DNA from: Phyllostachys edulis
Lineage: Eukaryota > Streptophyta > Magnoliopsida > Poales > Poaceae
Direction of reading: 5' to 3'
Assembly (NCBI GenBank): GCA_036346405.1
Contig: CM070554.1
Coordinates: forward strand, 44,539,058 to 44,603,057
DNA length: 64,000 bases
Of the stretch, positions 1-10,388 are shown in pieces. Position 1 is the first letter of the stretch, and each line of letters opens with the position of its first letter. Below the pieces are notes generated by a model, which searched no databases, was not told the DNA's origin, and was given only the letters and a program-made list of their open reading frames with translations. The translations under genes and the position numbers were made by a program.

Positions 1-1140
1 CTTACTATTCATGATATATTTTGTACAATATAAATTCAATCTTAGGCTAGGTCTTTTAATGATGTTTGAATTTTCTTAGGGTTCAAACCAGTCCCAAAAA
101 TCTGGAAAAAAATATATTAATTCATGATAAATATTTTAGTATTTGAATAAATTATTTCCAGATGATAATAAAATGCTTTTGTTGCTGTTTTTATTTGGAG
201 TTCTAATTTGAAGTGTATGTTTACTAATTCTGCCTCATGTTGTTCCACACAATCCACATTTGAAACACAAACATGTTTCAACGGTAATAACAACTTGTTA
301 CATCGTAGAAAGCAGTGGAGGTTACAACGCAAATCACTACAACACTCACATCACTACAACACTCATATGACTTAAATACACCATATAGCTTACAAATACT
401 AAGTGGCGCCGGAGGAAGAAGGTCTATTCGGGCAGTTCCTGAATGAGTGCTGTGACACCTTGAATTTATTTTAGAATCTTTTTGGAATTTTCAAAATAAA
501 AAGAACCATTTTGTTTTGATGAGAATTCAAAGCTTAACCTGGAATTTCATAATGAATTTAAGTTGACTAACTCAAACTACAACTAAAGTTCCTTGTTGGT
601 TTATTGAGTTATTGGAGCTTTGCTGGTCTTTCCTTCTCTGTCCATCTTTTACCCACCTCTGGCCTAGACCTCCCTTTGTCTGGGATCTAATGGCCCAGAC
701 CTCTCCTTCGTTTGGATCCAATGGTCCGGACCTCCTTGGTGATGTCCTCCCCGGGTCCAGACCTCCTTAGCTCTAGACCTCCCACACGCTTAGACCTTCC
801 CGAGACCCATTTCTCTCTCTCGGGTCCTCTCTGGCTCGCAACCTCCCTAAGTCTGTGCCACCCTTATGTGCATTTGAACTCCTTTGGAACCCTGTGAAGC
901 TTTCCATGTTTTCTTGAATATCCTTCGTTGTTTGAAGCCTTGAAACCTTCTCTAGAGGTTCCCATTGATACCAGTCCGGTAGTACCGCTCGTACTTGGTG
1001 GTACTACCGCTTCTTAAGACCTCCTCTTTGTTCACTTGGACCTCCCCTTACATTTATTTGACCTCACCGTGTCCTTCAGGACCTCCTCTTACCTTTATTG
1101 GACCTCCCTGTGTTCTACCGGACCTTCCCGGGTCCTCCAG

Positions 1141-1330
1141 GACCTCCTCCTTGCGCATCTGGACCGTTAAGACCTCCCCCTTGGAGATCTTAACCGTCCA
1201 GACCTCCTCCTTGCACATCGGGACCGTTAAGACCTCCTCCTTGGAGATCTTAACTGTCCAGACCTCCTCCTTGTGGATCTGGGCCGTCAAGACCTCCCCT
1301 TTGGAAATCTTGGCCGTCCAGACCTCCCCT
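1141..1330 (+). repeat. 60-bp tandem repeat, about 3 copies, inside the solo LTR
   Basis: Copies start at exactly 1141, 1201 and 1261 with GACCTCCTCCTTG; a partial fourth starts at 1321. Each unit holds two GACCTCC motifs, alternating with GACCGTTAAG and GATCTTAACCGTCCA-type spacers. The unit lies upstream of the LTR TATA box, in U3, where tandem arrays often carry transcription-factor sites. That role is inference. Confidence 0.9.
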
Positions 1331-1413
1331 CTTTGGTAGATTCGATCGTTAGGACCTCCCCCTTGGAAATCCTAACCGTTCAGACCGCCTCTGGATTGGA
1401 TCCTACGGTTTTA

Positions 1414-1645
1414 GACCTCCCTTGCGGGTGAGGACCTCCTCCTTGCCCTTGTGGACCTCCTCTGGTGCACTTGATCTTGACCGTTGGACCTCCCTTTTGG
1501 AGATCCAACCGTCAGAACCTCCCTTGCGGGTGAGGACCTCCTACTTGCCCTTGTGGACCTCCTCTGGTGCACTTGATCTTGACCATTGGACCTCCCCTTT
1601 GGAGATCCAACCGTCAGGACCTCCCCGGTGGGTGAGGATCTCCTC
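1414..1645 (+). repeat. 102-bp tandem repeat, just over 2 copies, inside the solo LTR
   Basis: The segment CTTGCGGGTGAGGACCTCCT begins at 1421 and recurs at 1523, with a diverged third start near 1625. The unit carries three or four GACCTCC words and the phrase GGTGCACTTGATCTTGACC. It appears to have grown by amplification of the same GACCTCC word as the neighbouring 60-bp repeat. Confidence 0.88.
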
Positions 1646-1921
1646 TTGTTCACCACAAGACCTCCTCAGGTCATAGCAGGACCTCCTTGGCGGGTCTTGA
1701 CTGCCCCACTGGGCAGCCAACACACCCAGTTTTCTTTACCTTTGACTAAGTCCTTTGGGCAAGAAAGTTTCCACAACATTTAATGCATGTTGTATCACAT
1801 TAAATGTCCTCACCTTTGCAGTACTCATGTCGTGCCGATTGTCACATTCCTTGCCTACTCCCTTGTCCTATTTACCAACTCTTGTTGACTCTAACCTGAG
1901 TCATGTGCATTGGCTTTCCCC

Positions 1922-1930
1922 TATATATAG
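1922..1930 (+). promoter_or_regulatory. TATA box of the solo LTR
   Basis: TATATATAG in an otherwise GC-balanced stretch, about 1.47 kb into the LTR, marks the likely U3/R boundary region. The start site would fall near 1955. Confidence 0.6.
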
Positions 1931-3859
1931 TTTGGGAGAGCCCTCCTTTACCACTTTCTTCCTCATTTCTACTCCCTGTCTCAACCGAGCCACCATAGAC
2001 CTTCTCACTCAAGTCTCTGGACCTCCTCCAACAGTCTCTGGACATCCTCTCTGAGCCCTAAGACCTCTCCAAATGAGCTCCTTGGACCTCCTCTTGACCT
2101 CCCGGCTTCTCTGTTGGTTTTGTATCTAAGTTTATTTGGTGTTCTTTGAAATCTTGTTTGAGCTTTGTTTGAGTATTTGGTTTTTCACGTGTAGATTGCC
2201 CAGACCGTGGGGAGCCTGAGTTCAGTGAGGGAGAGGAAGCAGCTCGAGATCTTGAGCAAGGCAAGTTACACTCTTGAACATGTTGCACCCATTACTTCAA
2301 ATTATTTATGTTGTTTTCAAAGGTGTATGCATGCTTACTTTACTAAATATTTCAATGCCTATCTTTTAATCCATAGTTAAACCTACTGTTTGGTATGACC
2401 TCTATCCATGATTGAATCAACCTCATTGTCACCTTAGATAAAAACTGGTTCTTGCAATAGTGAGGACCCGAAGCTCTTGAAAAATGAAATGCTTAGCAAT
2501 GCTTAGACCAAGATCTTGATTTGGGGAGTTTTGACCAAAAATACCAATTAATCAAATGCTTTGAGCCGTGGCATTGGTGTGCCATGGAGATTTCGGCCAT
2601 GACATTGGTGTGTCATGGATGTTTTACTCATGCCCATGGTATTGGTGTGCCATGGGGGATTGTAAAGCAAAGTAACTGGAAAATAGTTTTGACTTGGGCG
2701 AAGCTGGTTGTATGGTCGGTGCATGTCTATGCACGGGGGTCGTGTGATCCGATGCCCCAGGGTTGAGGTTTGTCGCCCAAGTCGGTTAAGGACCGATCTT
2801 TGAGACACCACTTGCTAAGCCTATAATGGGCTATGTCAAACTTGTGCAACCACATGTCTCTAGTATGGGGCGTGGGACACTGCTAATTAATTTGCAAAGC
2901 TCTACCATAGTTTGCCTCATGGGCCGCTGTGGGTTTGTCATGTTATGACTAGTTGTAGTCCCACCCGGCTCAAGAAGGGGCTTAAACCCGGCGGATGGAA
3001 AGTCTAATGGGAGCGAAACCTTAGAGTGGGTGGACTGTGGTAGAGTAATGCATTGTAAAGGCCTTGTCATGTGCTCTAGACCTCTCACCAAAGGGAGTGT
3101 GAGGTGGCATCGACGGATGCCAAGCAAACTAGAGAATTCATGTCATGTGGGTAAAGTGTGCAACCTCTGCAGAGTGTAAATCTATTGAATAGCCGTGTCA
3201 CGGTCATGGACATCTTGGCAATGTCACTCAAAGTTAGCTTTTGGTTTGGTTTTCAAAAGGTTATGAAAATGGTTTTGGTGGCTTAACCAAAACTGGGTTT
3301 GGGCGGGAAGCCTTGTGCAGGAGGGTATCCTTCACCATTTCAATGATGAATGTATCCAACTGAAAATGGATTTGTAAAACTGAATTTTAATTATTGTAAC
3401 CTGCCTTGAAACTTAATACTTGTAATTGAAATAAAATTGGCTTTATGCAAATCAACCCTACTATGTTGTCCTTTGATATACCCTTATGCATGTCATTCTG
3501 TTAATTGACGGGTGTAACTTGCGAGCACGGTTGTTGTGCTCACTCTTGCTTGATTCATATATTGAGCAGATGAAGACTTCTTTGATGATGAAGATGACCA
3601 GCTCAATTAGGCCGCGCCCTCCAGCCAATCACCTGTGGTGTAATGGGTGGACATTGTCTTTTGTTCTCAGCTGCATTTGTGTGCTCCCTGTTGCTGGAGT
3701 TGTAAGCAACCCTTGTAATCAAACCTCCTTTTGTTGTTAATAAAGTCTTGTGGATGTTGATGTTATCACTTGTTTCTTTGTGAGAACCATCGATGATCTC
3801 TGGGGCCTGGTTTGGATCACAGAGGACTTTAGGCTTGCCCTAAGCCCCACGACCTCGTC

Positions 3860-4135
3860 GGGGTGGTTCCCTTCGGACCTCCCTCGAGTGGAGACGTGGA
3901 GTTTTGGGGAGGTCTGAGGTCCAACGACCTCTGCGGGTCAGGACCTCCCAGACCTCCGAGTGGTCCTCTCGGACCTCTCGGGAGGTCTGTGCGGTCCTAC
4001 CGGGATGTCCTCTCGGGATGTCCTGGGAAGTCCTTTGCGGACCTCCCAGGAGGTCCTAAGGGACCTCTCGGGACGTCCTGGGGGCTCCTCTCTGGACCTC
4101 CCAGGAGGTCCTGAGGGACCTCCTGGGTGTGCCCT
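3860..4135. repeat. palindromic GGACCTCC/GGAGGTCC cluster at the LTR 3' end
   Basis: About ten copies of GGACCTCC and GGAGGTCC occur on both strands within 280 bp, including the near-perfect palindrome GGACCTCCCAGGAGGTCC around 4039-4056 and again around 4096-4113. The cluster lies downstream of the poly(A) signal, so in U5, and could fold into strong hairpins. Confidence 0.75.
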
Positions 4136-7043
4136 GGGTCGGGTCGTTACAAGTGCCCATGAGTCTTGCATAGCCTACACCTGGTTGGTCTTGGCCGATC
4201 TCCACGTTGGCTCGCATCCATATTGTTGCGGATGCGTCTTGACTTTGCCTCCTACGGCCTGGATGCCGCAGTGCGTCATTCGGTGACCACTTCACTGGTC
4301 CCGACCATAGGTCCCTGTAGTGGCCTTCCACGCCGTAGGAGTTGAACTCCCCATTCCAAGTATCATACAGGTGTCGTATGTTGTAGTACTCCGATATGTA
4401 TGCTAGAAGATTGGTAAAATACAGCACATGCAGCATATACGTGGGGAGCAAGGCTTGTGCAGGAGTTGAGGCTTGTTGCAGGTGCAAACTGCCACATCGC
4501 CTATGGTGCAAACATGCTTCCAGTCACCTCTCATGTGGCCACGAACGTACTTGTCCCATAGACGGATTTTGAACTTCCTCCTCACGCCATCCATTGTGAT
4601 AGCTACATGGGATCGGGCCTTGGTAATTTTCTTGTCTATGTAGGCAAGGGTGACCTCCGAGTACTATTTCCCTTCGTCGAAATGCTGCTTGGCCATCATT
4701 GCCCGATTGACGAAGTAACCGACAGTAAAGTTCCATGTCTCGTCGACAACAGCGGTGATGGGCAGGGCACGGACCCCTTTCAACACACCGTTGCAGACCT
4801 CGGACATGTTGGTTGTCATGATGCTGTACTGAGTACCATAGGTGTCGTGAAGAAGGGACCATTTATCATAGTCGGGGCATGCACGCTCATCCACTCAGCG
4901 AACTCGCTTTGCGGTGCGCCTGGGCCAGAACCTCCACTTGCACGCTCGGTTTTGACCTCAAGCTCACGCCACACGGCATCGAACTTATGCTTTTGGTTCT
5001 GCAGGCAGAGCTTCTTAAACTTCTTCATAAGGTCTTTGCTCCGGAAGCACGTGTGGAAGTTGGCAGCTAGATGCCGCATGCACCAACGTGTGCACATGTC
5101 ATTCCATTGGAACGGCGGGCTTGCACTATGCTGCATGGTGTGCAACGCGGACAACAACCCGGCATGACAGTCGGTTATGATGCACACATTCGGCTGATCC
5201 CTTACAACATGTTGCTTAATGTTGGCTAGAAACCATAGCCAACTGTTAGTGTTCTCATTCTCCATAATTGCAAAGGCAACTGGGAGCAACTGGTCGTTGC
5301 CATCAGCGGCAATAGCGGTGAGAATGGTGCCCTTGTACTTCCCAAAGAAAGGAAAGTATAGCCGGGGAGTCGACAGACGGCGATGGGAGAAGCCACGACT
5401 ATCGGGCCAAAAGCCCAAAAGACTCGATCAAGGATTAGGGAATGTGGGATGTTTGATGGGTGGGGCCTGTCCACCCTGTTGACACATGTCCCAGGATTAG
5501 CATCCACAATTTGCTTCAGCATTCTGGGGACTAGGTCGTACGCCTCCTTGCAGCTACCGTACAACCATTCGAGGACCTTCCGCTTCGTCCGCCAAAACTT
5601 ACTGTAGCTAATGGCATACCCTACTGCATTCGCTACGTTAGCCATCAGGACCTTTGGCGAAACGGTCAAGTCGGCGACAACTACATGGCTTATGATGCTC
5701 GCGATGTAGGCCGAGGTTACATTCTTATGCATTTGCAATAGCTCCTGAAGCTCACATGTGTGATCCGTCACGACTGTGATGCGGAAGGCCGTTCCGCCCA
5801 GTGGAATCTCTGCAAGACGGACTTTGCGGGGCAAGAGCTAAGCACGACTTAACTATGTAAGTGTCGAGTTAGACACGCACATAACGGAAGACATATAATA
5901 GTTAGTACGACTTCATCAGATAGTTCAAGATACACAAACAACGCTCAAACTCACTGTAAACTCGGTAAGTCCGACCGTCTTCACCGCTAAACTCACAATA
6001 GCTTGGTGGCGGTAGCCTTGTGTGGAAATGTTGCCCCTGCGGTGGTGTCGCATCGAAGGCCCACGAAGACTCGTGCTCTCGGCCGTAACAAGGGAAGAGG
6101 CAGCAGCAATCCAACCGACTTGGAACATAGTCCGTGTCGGTCGAAACAATGCCACCGATTTATCCCACCTCATTGTCGACTTCGTCCTCGCCGGATTGCG
6201 AGTCAAAGTCGTCCTCATCTTCGATGGCGGTTCTCGGACATGCCATCGATAATCTCGTGACAATCAACACGAGCACCCGCCATTTATCCACACCTTCATT
6301 GGTTGGAAACTACCAGAATCTCCATCAACTGGAGCATCCTGCCTAACGACGTTTGGCGCTCTCAAGTCCTCTCCCGTCGTCAACAAACCGAAGAGGAGGA
6401 CAAGAGCGTCGATGGCTCCTTCAACGGCGCCCCCCTAGAGGATTGAGCAGGATAAACAAAATGGACATACACCATGGGTCGTCGATAGATCAGAGCGTGA
6501 GGATTGCTAACGATCTCCATGTACTGTGCCCACATGGCACCGCTGGTCACCTTCGCCAGGCCCCACAACATCTGCCCGTGTGGTGGGACCGTGGTGGCGG
6601 TGACCGCCTCTATTACTATCTTGTTGGTGACGTGCCTATCGAACAACTGCTGAATGCACCGTCGTAGCTCCAGCAAATCAACGTGTTCCAGGTTGGGAAC
6701 GTTTAGCAGGCGCGCTGGCAGCTGGATAAATCAACTCCGTCTGGACCGGCACGCACGTTACCGTGGAACACGTATAGTGTCTCCATTTCTAACAAAATTA
6801 ACACAATATTTCAACCAAAACACATCATAAAAACCATACGCGCGTTGCTAAAATGAACTTACAATGTTACCGACTCTTAACCTCAGACAGGGAAGACTGC
6901 AAATTCAAACATGCATCGCATTAGTAACGACTTCGGCAAATGGTGCCAACAAAGGACAAACGAAAATGTTAAGTACGAGAGAGGGAGGCACCTCAGAAAG
7001 AGGGAGAGATTCCTGAGAGGAACGATCGAGCGAGCGCATGGCC

Positions 7044-7056
7044 GCGCGTTTAAATA
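7044..7056 (-). promoter_or_regulatory. probable TATA box of the MULE transposase gene
   Basis: On the minus strand the segment reads TATTTAAACG within GC-rich DNA, about 260 bp upstream of the transposase ATG at 6786. Upstream of it lie the roughly 182-bp tandem repeats. Confidence 0.4.
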
Positions 7057-7084
7057 GCCGAGCACCGGAGACTCAACGGGATAG

Positions 7085-7480
7085 AGGGGCAGGTCCCTAC
7101 CGCGCCTGGCAAAGGCGGGTCCCTACACCACTGCACCGAGGCGCAACAAGACGCGACGTGACCGAACGAAGCAGTTTTGTACGAAAACGATGCTACGCGG
7201 CCCTAAGATTCGTCGTACCTGACAACGCATAACGATCGACAGACGAGACGCAAAGATGACGCCGCCCCAGAGGGTGCAGTCCCTACCGCTGGCGGGGGCA
7301 GTCCCTCCGCGCCCTGCACCGAGGGCAGCTCTGCACGCGACATGACCGAATGAAGCAGCTTTGTGCGGAAACGATGCTACACGGCCCAAGATTCATCGTA
7401 CACAGACAGCGATTGACAGGTCGAGACGTAGCATAACGCTGCCCCCCCAGAGGGTGCAGGTCACCTACCGCGCATAGTAG
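7085..7480. repeat. approximately 182-bp tandem repeat, 2 copies plus a partial third
   Basis: The phrase AGAGGGTGCAG(G)TCCCTACCGC starts copies near 7085 (diverged), 7268 and 7449. Shared internal words are CGACGTGACCGAACGAAGCAG, GATGCTACGCGGCCC and GATTCGTCGTAC. The array lies between the MULE transposase promoter and the GRF-like gene, so it is either MULE subterminal DNA or a promoter array. Confidence 0.8.
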
Positions 7481-7754
7481 GGGGCCTACTATATATGATA
7501 CTTAACTTTTGCACTTAATGTGTGATGCCTGTAATACTTTTGCGTTTTTATGTGTACTCGTTCATGCAATGCATGTTTGTTCAATGCATATGGACGCCTA
7601 TAGCTTAATGCACATGGCACATTGATGCAACATGTCAACTCAATAAAAGGCAACAGCAATGACGTGTCCACCATTTAGTTACATGCTTTAGAAGATTGAA
7701 CATAAGTGTGTACAGAAAGGGAGACTACCGAGGTACAAGCTTCACCGCCCGTGC

Positions 7755-8359
7755 CTAATGGTAGAAGCTGCCTCTCGCTATCCACATAGAGTGTTCTCCA
7801 GTTGGGCGCCTTGGACGTGGCTGGCCGTCGTTGTAGTGGCACGCACATATGCAGCTAGAGTTGGCGCAGCAGCATGTGGGATCATATGAACTTCCTATGT
7901 TCATGACCTCCTCGTTGCCCGTCTCGTGCTGCATCTGTTGGCGGAGGTCATCATTTTGCTCCTTGAGATCGTCAATTTGCACCTTCAAATCAAAGATTCG
8001 GTTCCACAATGTATCCACATGCCTCGCAACATGTCATTCATGGGGAGGATCGATCCAGCTGGTAAAGTTGCATTTTACCATCTGCTGCAAGGGACGGTTA
8101 GTATGGATGATGTATTGGCAGTAACATGAACAAAACTATTTACCCCAGAGTATGGGCATCGGAAGAAACGTCGTCCGCCATCGAAAGGGTCGTCTATGAC
8201 TTGCACGATAACGTCCTCCCCGTGTCCGCATTTCGGCCACTTAGGTTGAGCACACTTGCTCAGCACCAACCGGTAGTTAGGGCCGAAGTCCTCCCTCCTT
8301 TTCAGCAGAATGTCCTGCTTCGGCGACCCCAGTTGGACTGGTCCCTGGGCGTCTGCCAT
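7755..8359 (-). pseudogene. GRF-type zinc-finger protein gene, two exons, one premature stop
   Basis: Exon 1 (8359-8144) starts MADAQ and contains a GRF-type zinc finger: CGHGEDVIVQVIDDPFDGG followed by RRFFRCPY. The intron 8143-8085 (59 bp) has GTAAAT at the donor and TTGCAG at the acceptor and keeps phase 0. Exon 2 (8084-7755) gives WIDPPHE, a TGA stop (possibly CGA changed to TGA), then HVARHVDTLWNRIFDLKVQ and a short coiled coil ending in a Cys-rich tail (CCCANSSCICAC). GRF fingers bind nucleic acid in other proteins; the role here is unknown. A TATA box lies 85 bp upstream. The gene is divergent from the GRF-like gene at 9180 and lies beside a MULE, so it may be an accessory gene of that element. 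Confidence 0.75.
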
Positions 8360-8443
8360 TGTATGTTACTGTACGACGGGGAAAGTTCTTCTTCCTACGG
8401 TTTCAAGGGTCGAGTGGTCCTACTTTCGGAGTATGGGGCGTGC

Positions 8444-8451
8444 ATTTTATA
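8444..8451 (-). promoter_or_regulatory. TATA box for the minus-strand GRF-type gene
   Basis: Reads TATAAAAT on the minus strand, 85 bp upstream of the ATG at 8359, at the edge of the repeat array that separates the two divergent GRF-like genes. Confidence 0.6.
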
Positions 8452-8499
8452 GCCCGCGGGGGGAGGCTAACAAAGTGGGTAATGTATTACCTTGCAGAT

Positions 8500-8902
8500 G
8501 ACAAGACCAGACGGGGCTGGCTGCTTTGCGTAGTGACTAGACCAGACGAGGCAGCTTTATGCAGTGACGAGACCACATGGGGCAGCTTTGTGCAGTGATA
8601 AGACCAAAAGAGACAGCCTTGTGCAGTGAGAAGACCAGACGAGGCAGCTTTGCGCGAAGGACAAAACCACGAGCCGCCTTTGCGCGATGATAAGGCTAAA
8701 GGAGACAGTTTTGTGCAGTGACAAGACCACACGGGGCAGCTTTACGTTGTGATAAGACCAAAGGAGACAACCATGTGCAGTGACAAGACCAGACGAGCAG
8801 CTTTGCACAGTGACAAGACCAGACGAGGCAGCTTTGCACAGTGACAAGACCACACGGGCCAGCTTTGCGCAGTGATAAGACCAAAAGAGACAGCTTTGCG
8901 CA
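8500..8902. repeat. 31-bp tandem array between two divergent GRF-like genes
   Basis: About 12 diverged copies of a unit close to GTGACAAGACCAGACGAGGC plus AGCTTTGCACA fill the interval. The last four copies (about 8780-8902) are the most regular at 30-31 bp. Variation is mainly in the ACGAGG/ACACGG/AAAGAGA segment. The word GCAGCTTTGTGCG also occurs in the repeats at 7.1-7.4 kb. Confidence 0.85.
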
Positions 8903-8926
8903 GTTTAGGGTTTAGGTTTAGGGTTA
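8903..8926 (+). repeat. short interstitial telomere-like tract (TTTAGGG)
   Basis: The tract reads TTTAGGGTTTAGGTTTAGGG, about three copies of the plant telomere heptamer TTTAGGG with one base lost. It ends the 31-bp array. Such 'telo boxes' also occur as promoter elements in plants, and this one lies about 210 bp upstream of the TATA box at 9129. Confidence 0.7.
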
Positions 8927-9128
8927 CGCTTTTCAAATCGACTTGCCAACCCTGACCGCCTCGCCAGCTTTTCAGACCGAAAAGACAAGACTCTGCAAAG
9001 AAAGACGTGACAACACTCTGCCTCGCCAGCTTTTCAGATGGTCATGACAACACTCTACCTCCTCAGCTTTTCAGAACTAAAAGACAGGACTCTGCATGAA
9101 ATTAACCACACCATGCCAACCATGTGGC

Positions 9129-9137
9129 TTATAAAAG
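9129..9137 (+). promoter_or_regulatory. TATA box of the plus-strand GRF-like gene
   Basis: TTATAAAAG lies 43 bp upstream of the ATG at 9180. The implied 5' leader is short. Confidence 0.65.
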
Positions 9138-9179
9138 GGGGTTGAACCAAACCCAACACTACACAATAGATACCCACCT

Positions 9180-10388
9180 ATGGACTCTTCGGCAAACTTC
9201 TACGTGAGGATGTTGCAGAAGCAAAAGTGGCTTAAGCAGAAGAGGAAACAACTACAATACCCAGATTTTTCAATGAAAGATGCTTCAGTACCACCACGTT
9301 TTCTGATCCCGTTGTGTGTGTGTGGCGAACCGGCAGAGATCATTCAGTCCACACACCCAGACACCGCAGCCCGGGCGCACTACACGTGCGGGCATTACCT
9401 CGTAAGCGTTTCTTTCGCGCGCATCGATTTTCCTCTCCCAACGTTGAATTCCTTAAATTTTTAACTTCATCCCCACGTAATGGCAGCGCGAGAAGCGTTG
9501 CCACTTCTTCCAGCAGATCGATGGCCCGGAGATGTACGACAGGGCATTCATCCAGTAGAAGTACATGCTGAACTACTCGGTGCGGGCCGAGAACTTCATG
9601 CGGCGGAAACCTTACATACCAGACCCTATTGAGGAGGCACCGAAGGAGCCCAGTACTCGCCCGGGCGTAATCCATATCGACGACGTGAGTTATGAAGAAT
9701 GTACATCCTTATTACGTTTTTCACTGCACGATGTACTTACATCATAGAATCGCAGGACATGGACGACTTCGACATACCAGCCCGATGTGGACAGTCCCGT
9801 GACAAGGCCAAGGGAAAAGCTCATGCGGCTAAGCCCGGCTGCCACAGCGTATCCAGTCGCCTGGGCGTAATCCGTATCCACGACGTGAGTTATGAAGAAT
9901 TTACATCCTTCTTACGATTTTCACTATGCGGTGCACTTACATCATGGAATCGCAGGACATGGACGACTTCGACATACCAGCCCGACGTGGACAGTCCCGC
10001 GACAAGGGCAAGGGAAAGGCTCATGCGGCTGAGCCCGGCCGCCACAGATATCCGGTCGCCCGGGCGTAATCCGTATCGACGACGTGAGTGATGAAGAATT
10101 TACATCCTTCTTAGGATTTTCACTATACGGTGCACTTACATCATGGAATCGCAAGACATGGACGACTTCGACATACCAAATTCCCGACATGGACAAATTC
10201 CGCGACAAGGGAAGGGAAGGCCGCAGGAGTTCAACGCCGAGCTAGCAAGGAAGGAAAATGGCCCCGGTCCACGCAATAGGTCAGGTCATTACGTAGTAGT
10301 CCCCCGTCCTACCCCCCAAGTTTTTTACTATCCCCTAAAGGCATGTATACTTATGTGGTCCGGATGCTTGTATCGCACTGTACCATAG
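9180..10388 (+). pseudogene. GRF-like zinc-finger gene with tandemly triplicated exon-intron units
   Basis: Predicted exons are 9180-9401, 9487-9684, 9756-9884, 9956-10083 and about 10156-10388; donors are GTAAGC or GTGAGT and acceptors GGCAG or CGCAG. Exon 1 ends in a finger CVCGEPAEIIQSTHP...YTCGHYL that continues into exon 2 as REKRCHFFQQIDGPEMYD, resembling the GRF pattern of grass proteins of unknown function. A TAG at 9556-9558 breaks exon 2; it could come from TGG. The next exons repeat DMDDFDIPAR...GKGKAHA, a basic low-complexity linker. Exon 4 has lost one base compared with exon 3 and shifts frame. The last acceptor is altered from GCAG to GCAAG. Function unknown; probably element-associated. 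Confidence 0.65.
9673..10270 (+). repeat. 200-bp tandem repeat, 3 copies, each one exon plus one intron
   Basis: The donors GACGAC|GTGAG start at 9685, 9885 and 10084, giving periods of 200 and 199 bp. Each unit holds a 71-bp intron with near-identical sequence (TGAAGAAT..TACATCCTT.. to ..ATCATGGAATCGCAG) and an exon starting GACATGGACGACTTCGAC. The third exon is diverged after CATACCA. Confidence 0.92.

Larger units (their letters stand above)
451..4151 (+). mobile_element. solo LTR of a long-LTR Ty3/gypsy (Del/Tekay-like) element
   Basis: The LTR begins TGTGACACC and ends GGTCGTTACA. It is flanked by a perfect 5-bp target duplication AGTGC (446-450 and 4152-4156), and there is no internal region, so it is a solo LTR left by LTR-LTR recombination. 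A TATATATAG promoter box is at 1922-1930 and an AATAAA signal at 3739-3744. The segment 3147-3213 matches a module found in the LTRs at 12.2, 22.0, 46.6, 55.6 and 59.9 kb. The 5' half is dominated by GACCTCC-based repeats. It sits inside the MULE transposase reading frame, so it is younger than the MULE. Assignment to the Del/Tekay clade rests on similarity to the LTRs of the two chromodomain elements in this window. Confidence 0.9.
280..6786 (-). pseudogene. Mutator-like element (MULE) transposase pseudogene, split by a solo LTR
   Basis: This is a decayed MuDR-type transposase read on the minus strand from an ATG at 6786. A TATTTAAA box lies about 260 bp upstream. Visible blocks in order are: N-terminal segment (6786-6380), acidic segment (about 6230-6160), the MuDR-like N-terminal domain (5834-5400), and the MULE core with GTILTAIAADGNDQLLPVAFA and ITDCHAGLL, which holds the second catalytic Asp (about 5350-5150). 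A conserved WSLLHDTYGTQYSIMTTNMSE block (about 4860-4790) and a SWIM-like zinc finger CTCNKPQLLHKPC (about 4500-4460) follow. At least four frame changes occur: near 6695, around 6300, near 5400 across the first catalytic Asp motif, and in the SWIM finger. The solo LTR at 451-4151 interrupts the C-terminal part. Discounting it, the frame runs open through the left flank to a stop near 280. The element has probably lost activity. Its TIRs were not found. Confidence 0.85.

Noticed and set aside
712..1783. open frames through the GACCTCC repeats
   Set aside because: They arise because repeat periods of 60 and 102 bp are multiples of three; both strands are open and no domain exists.
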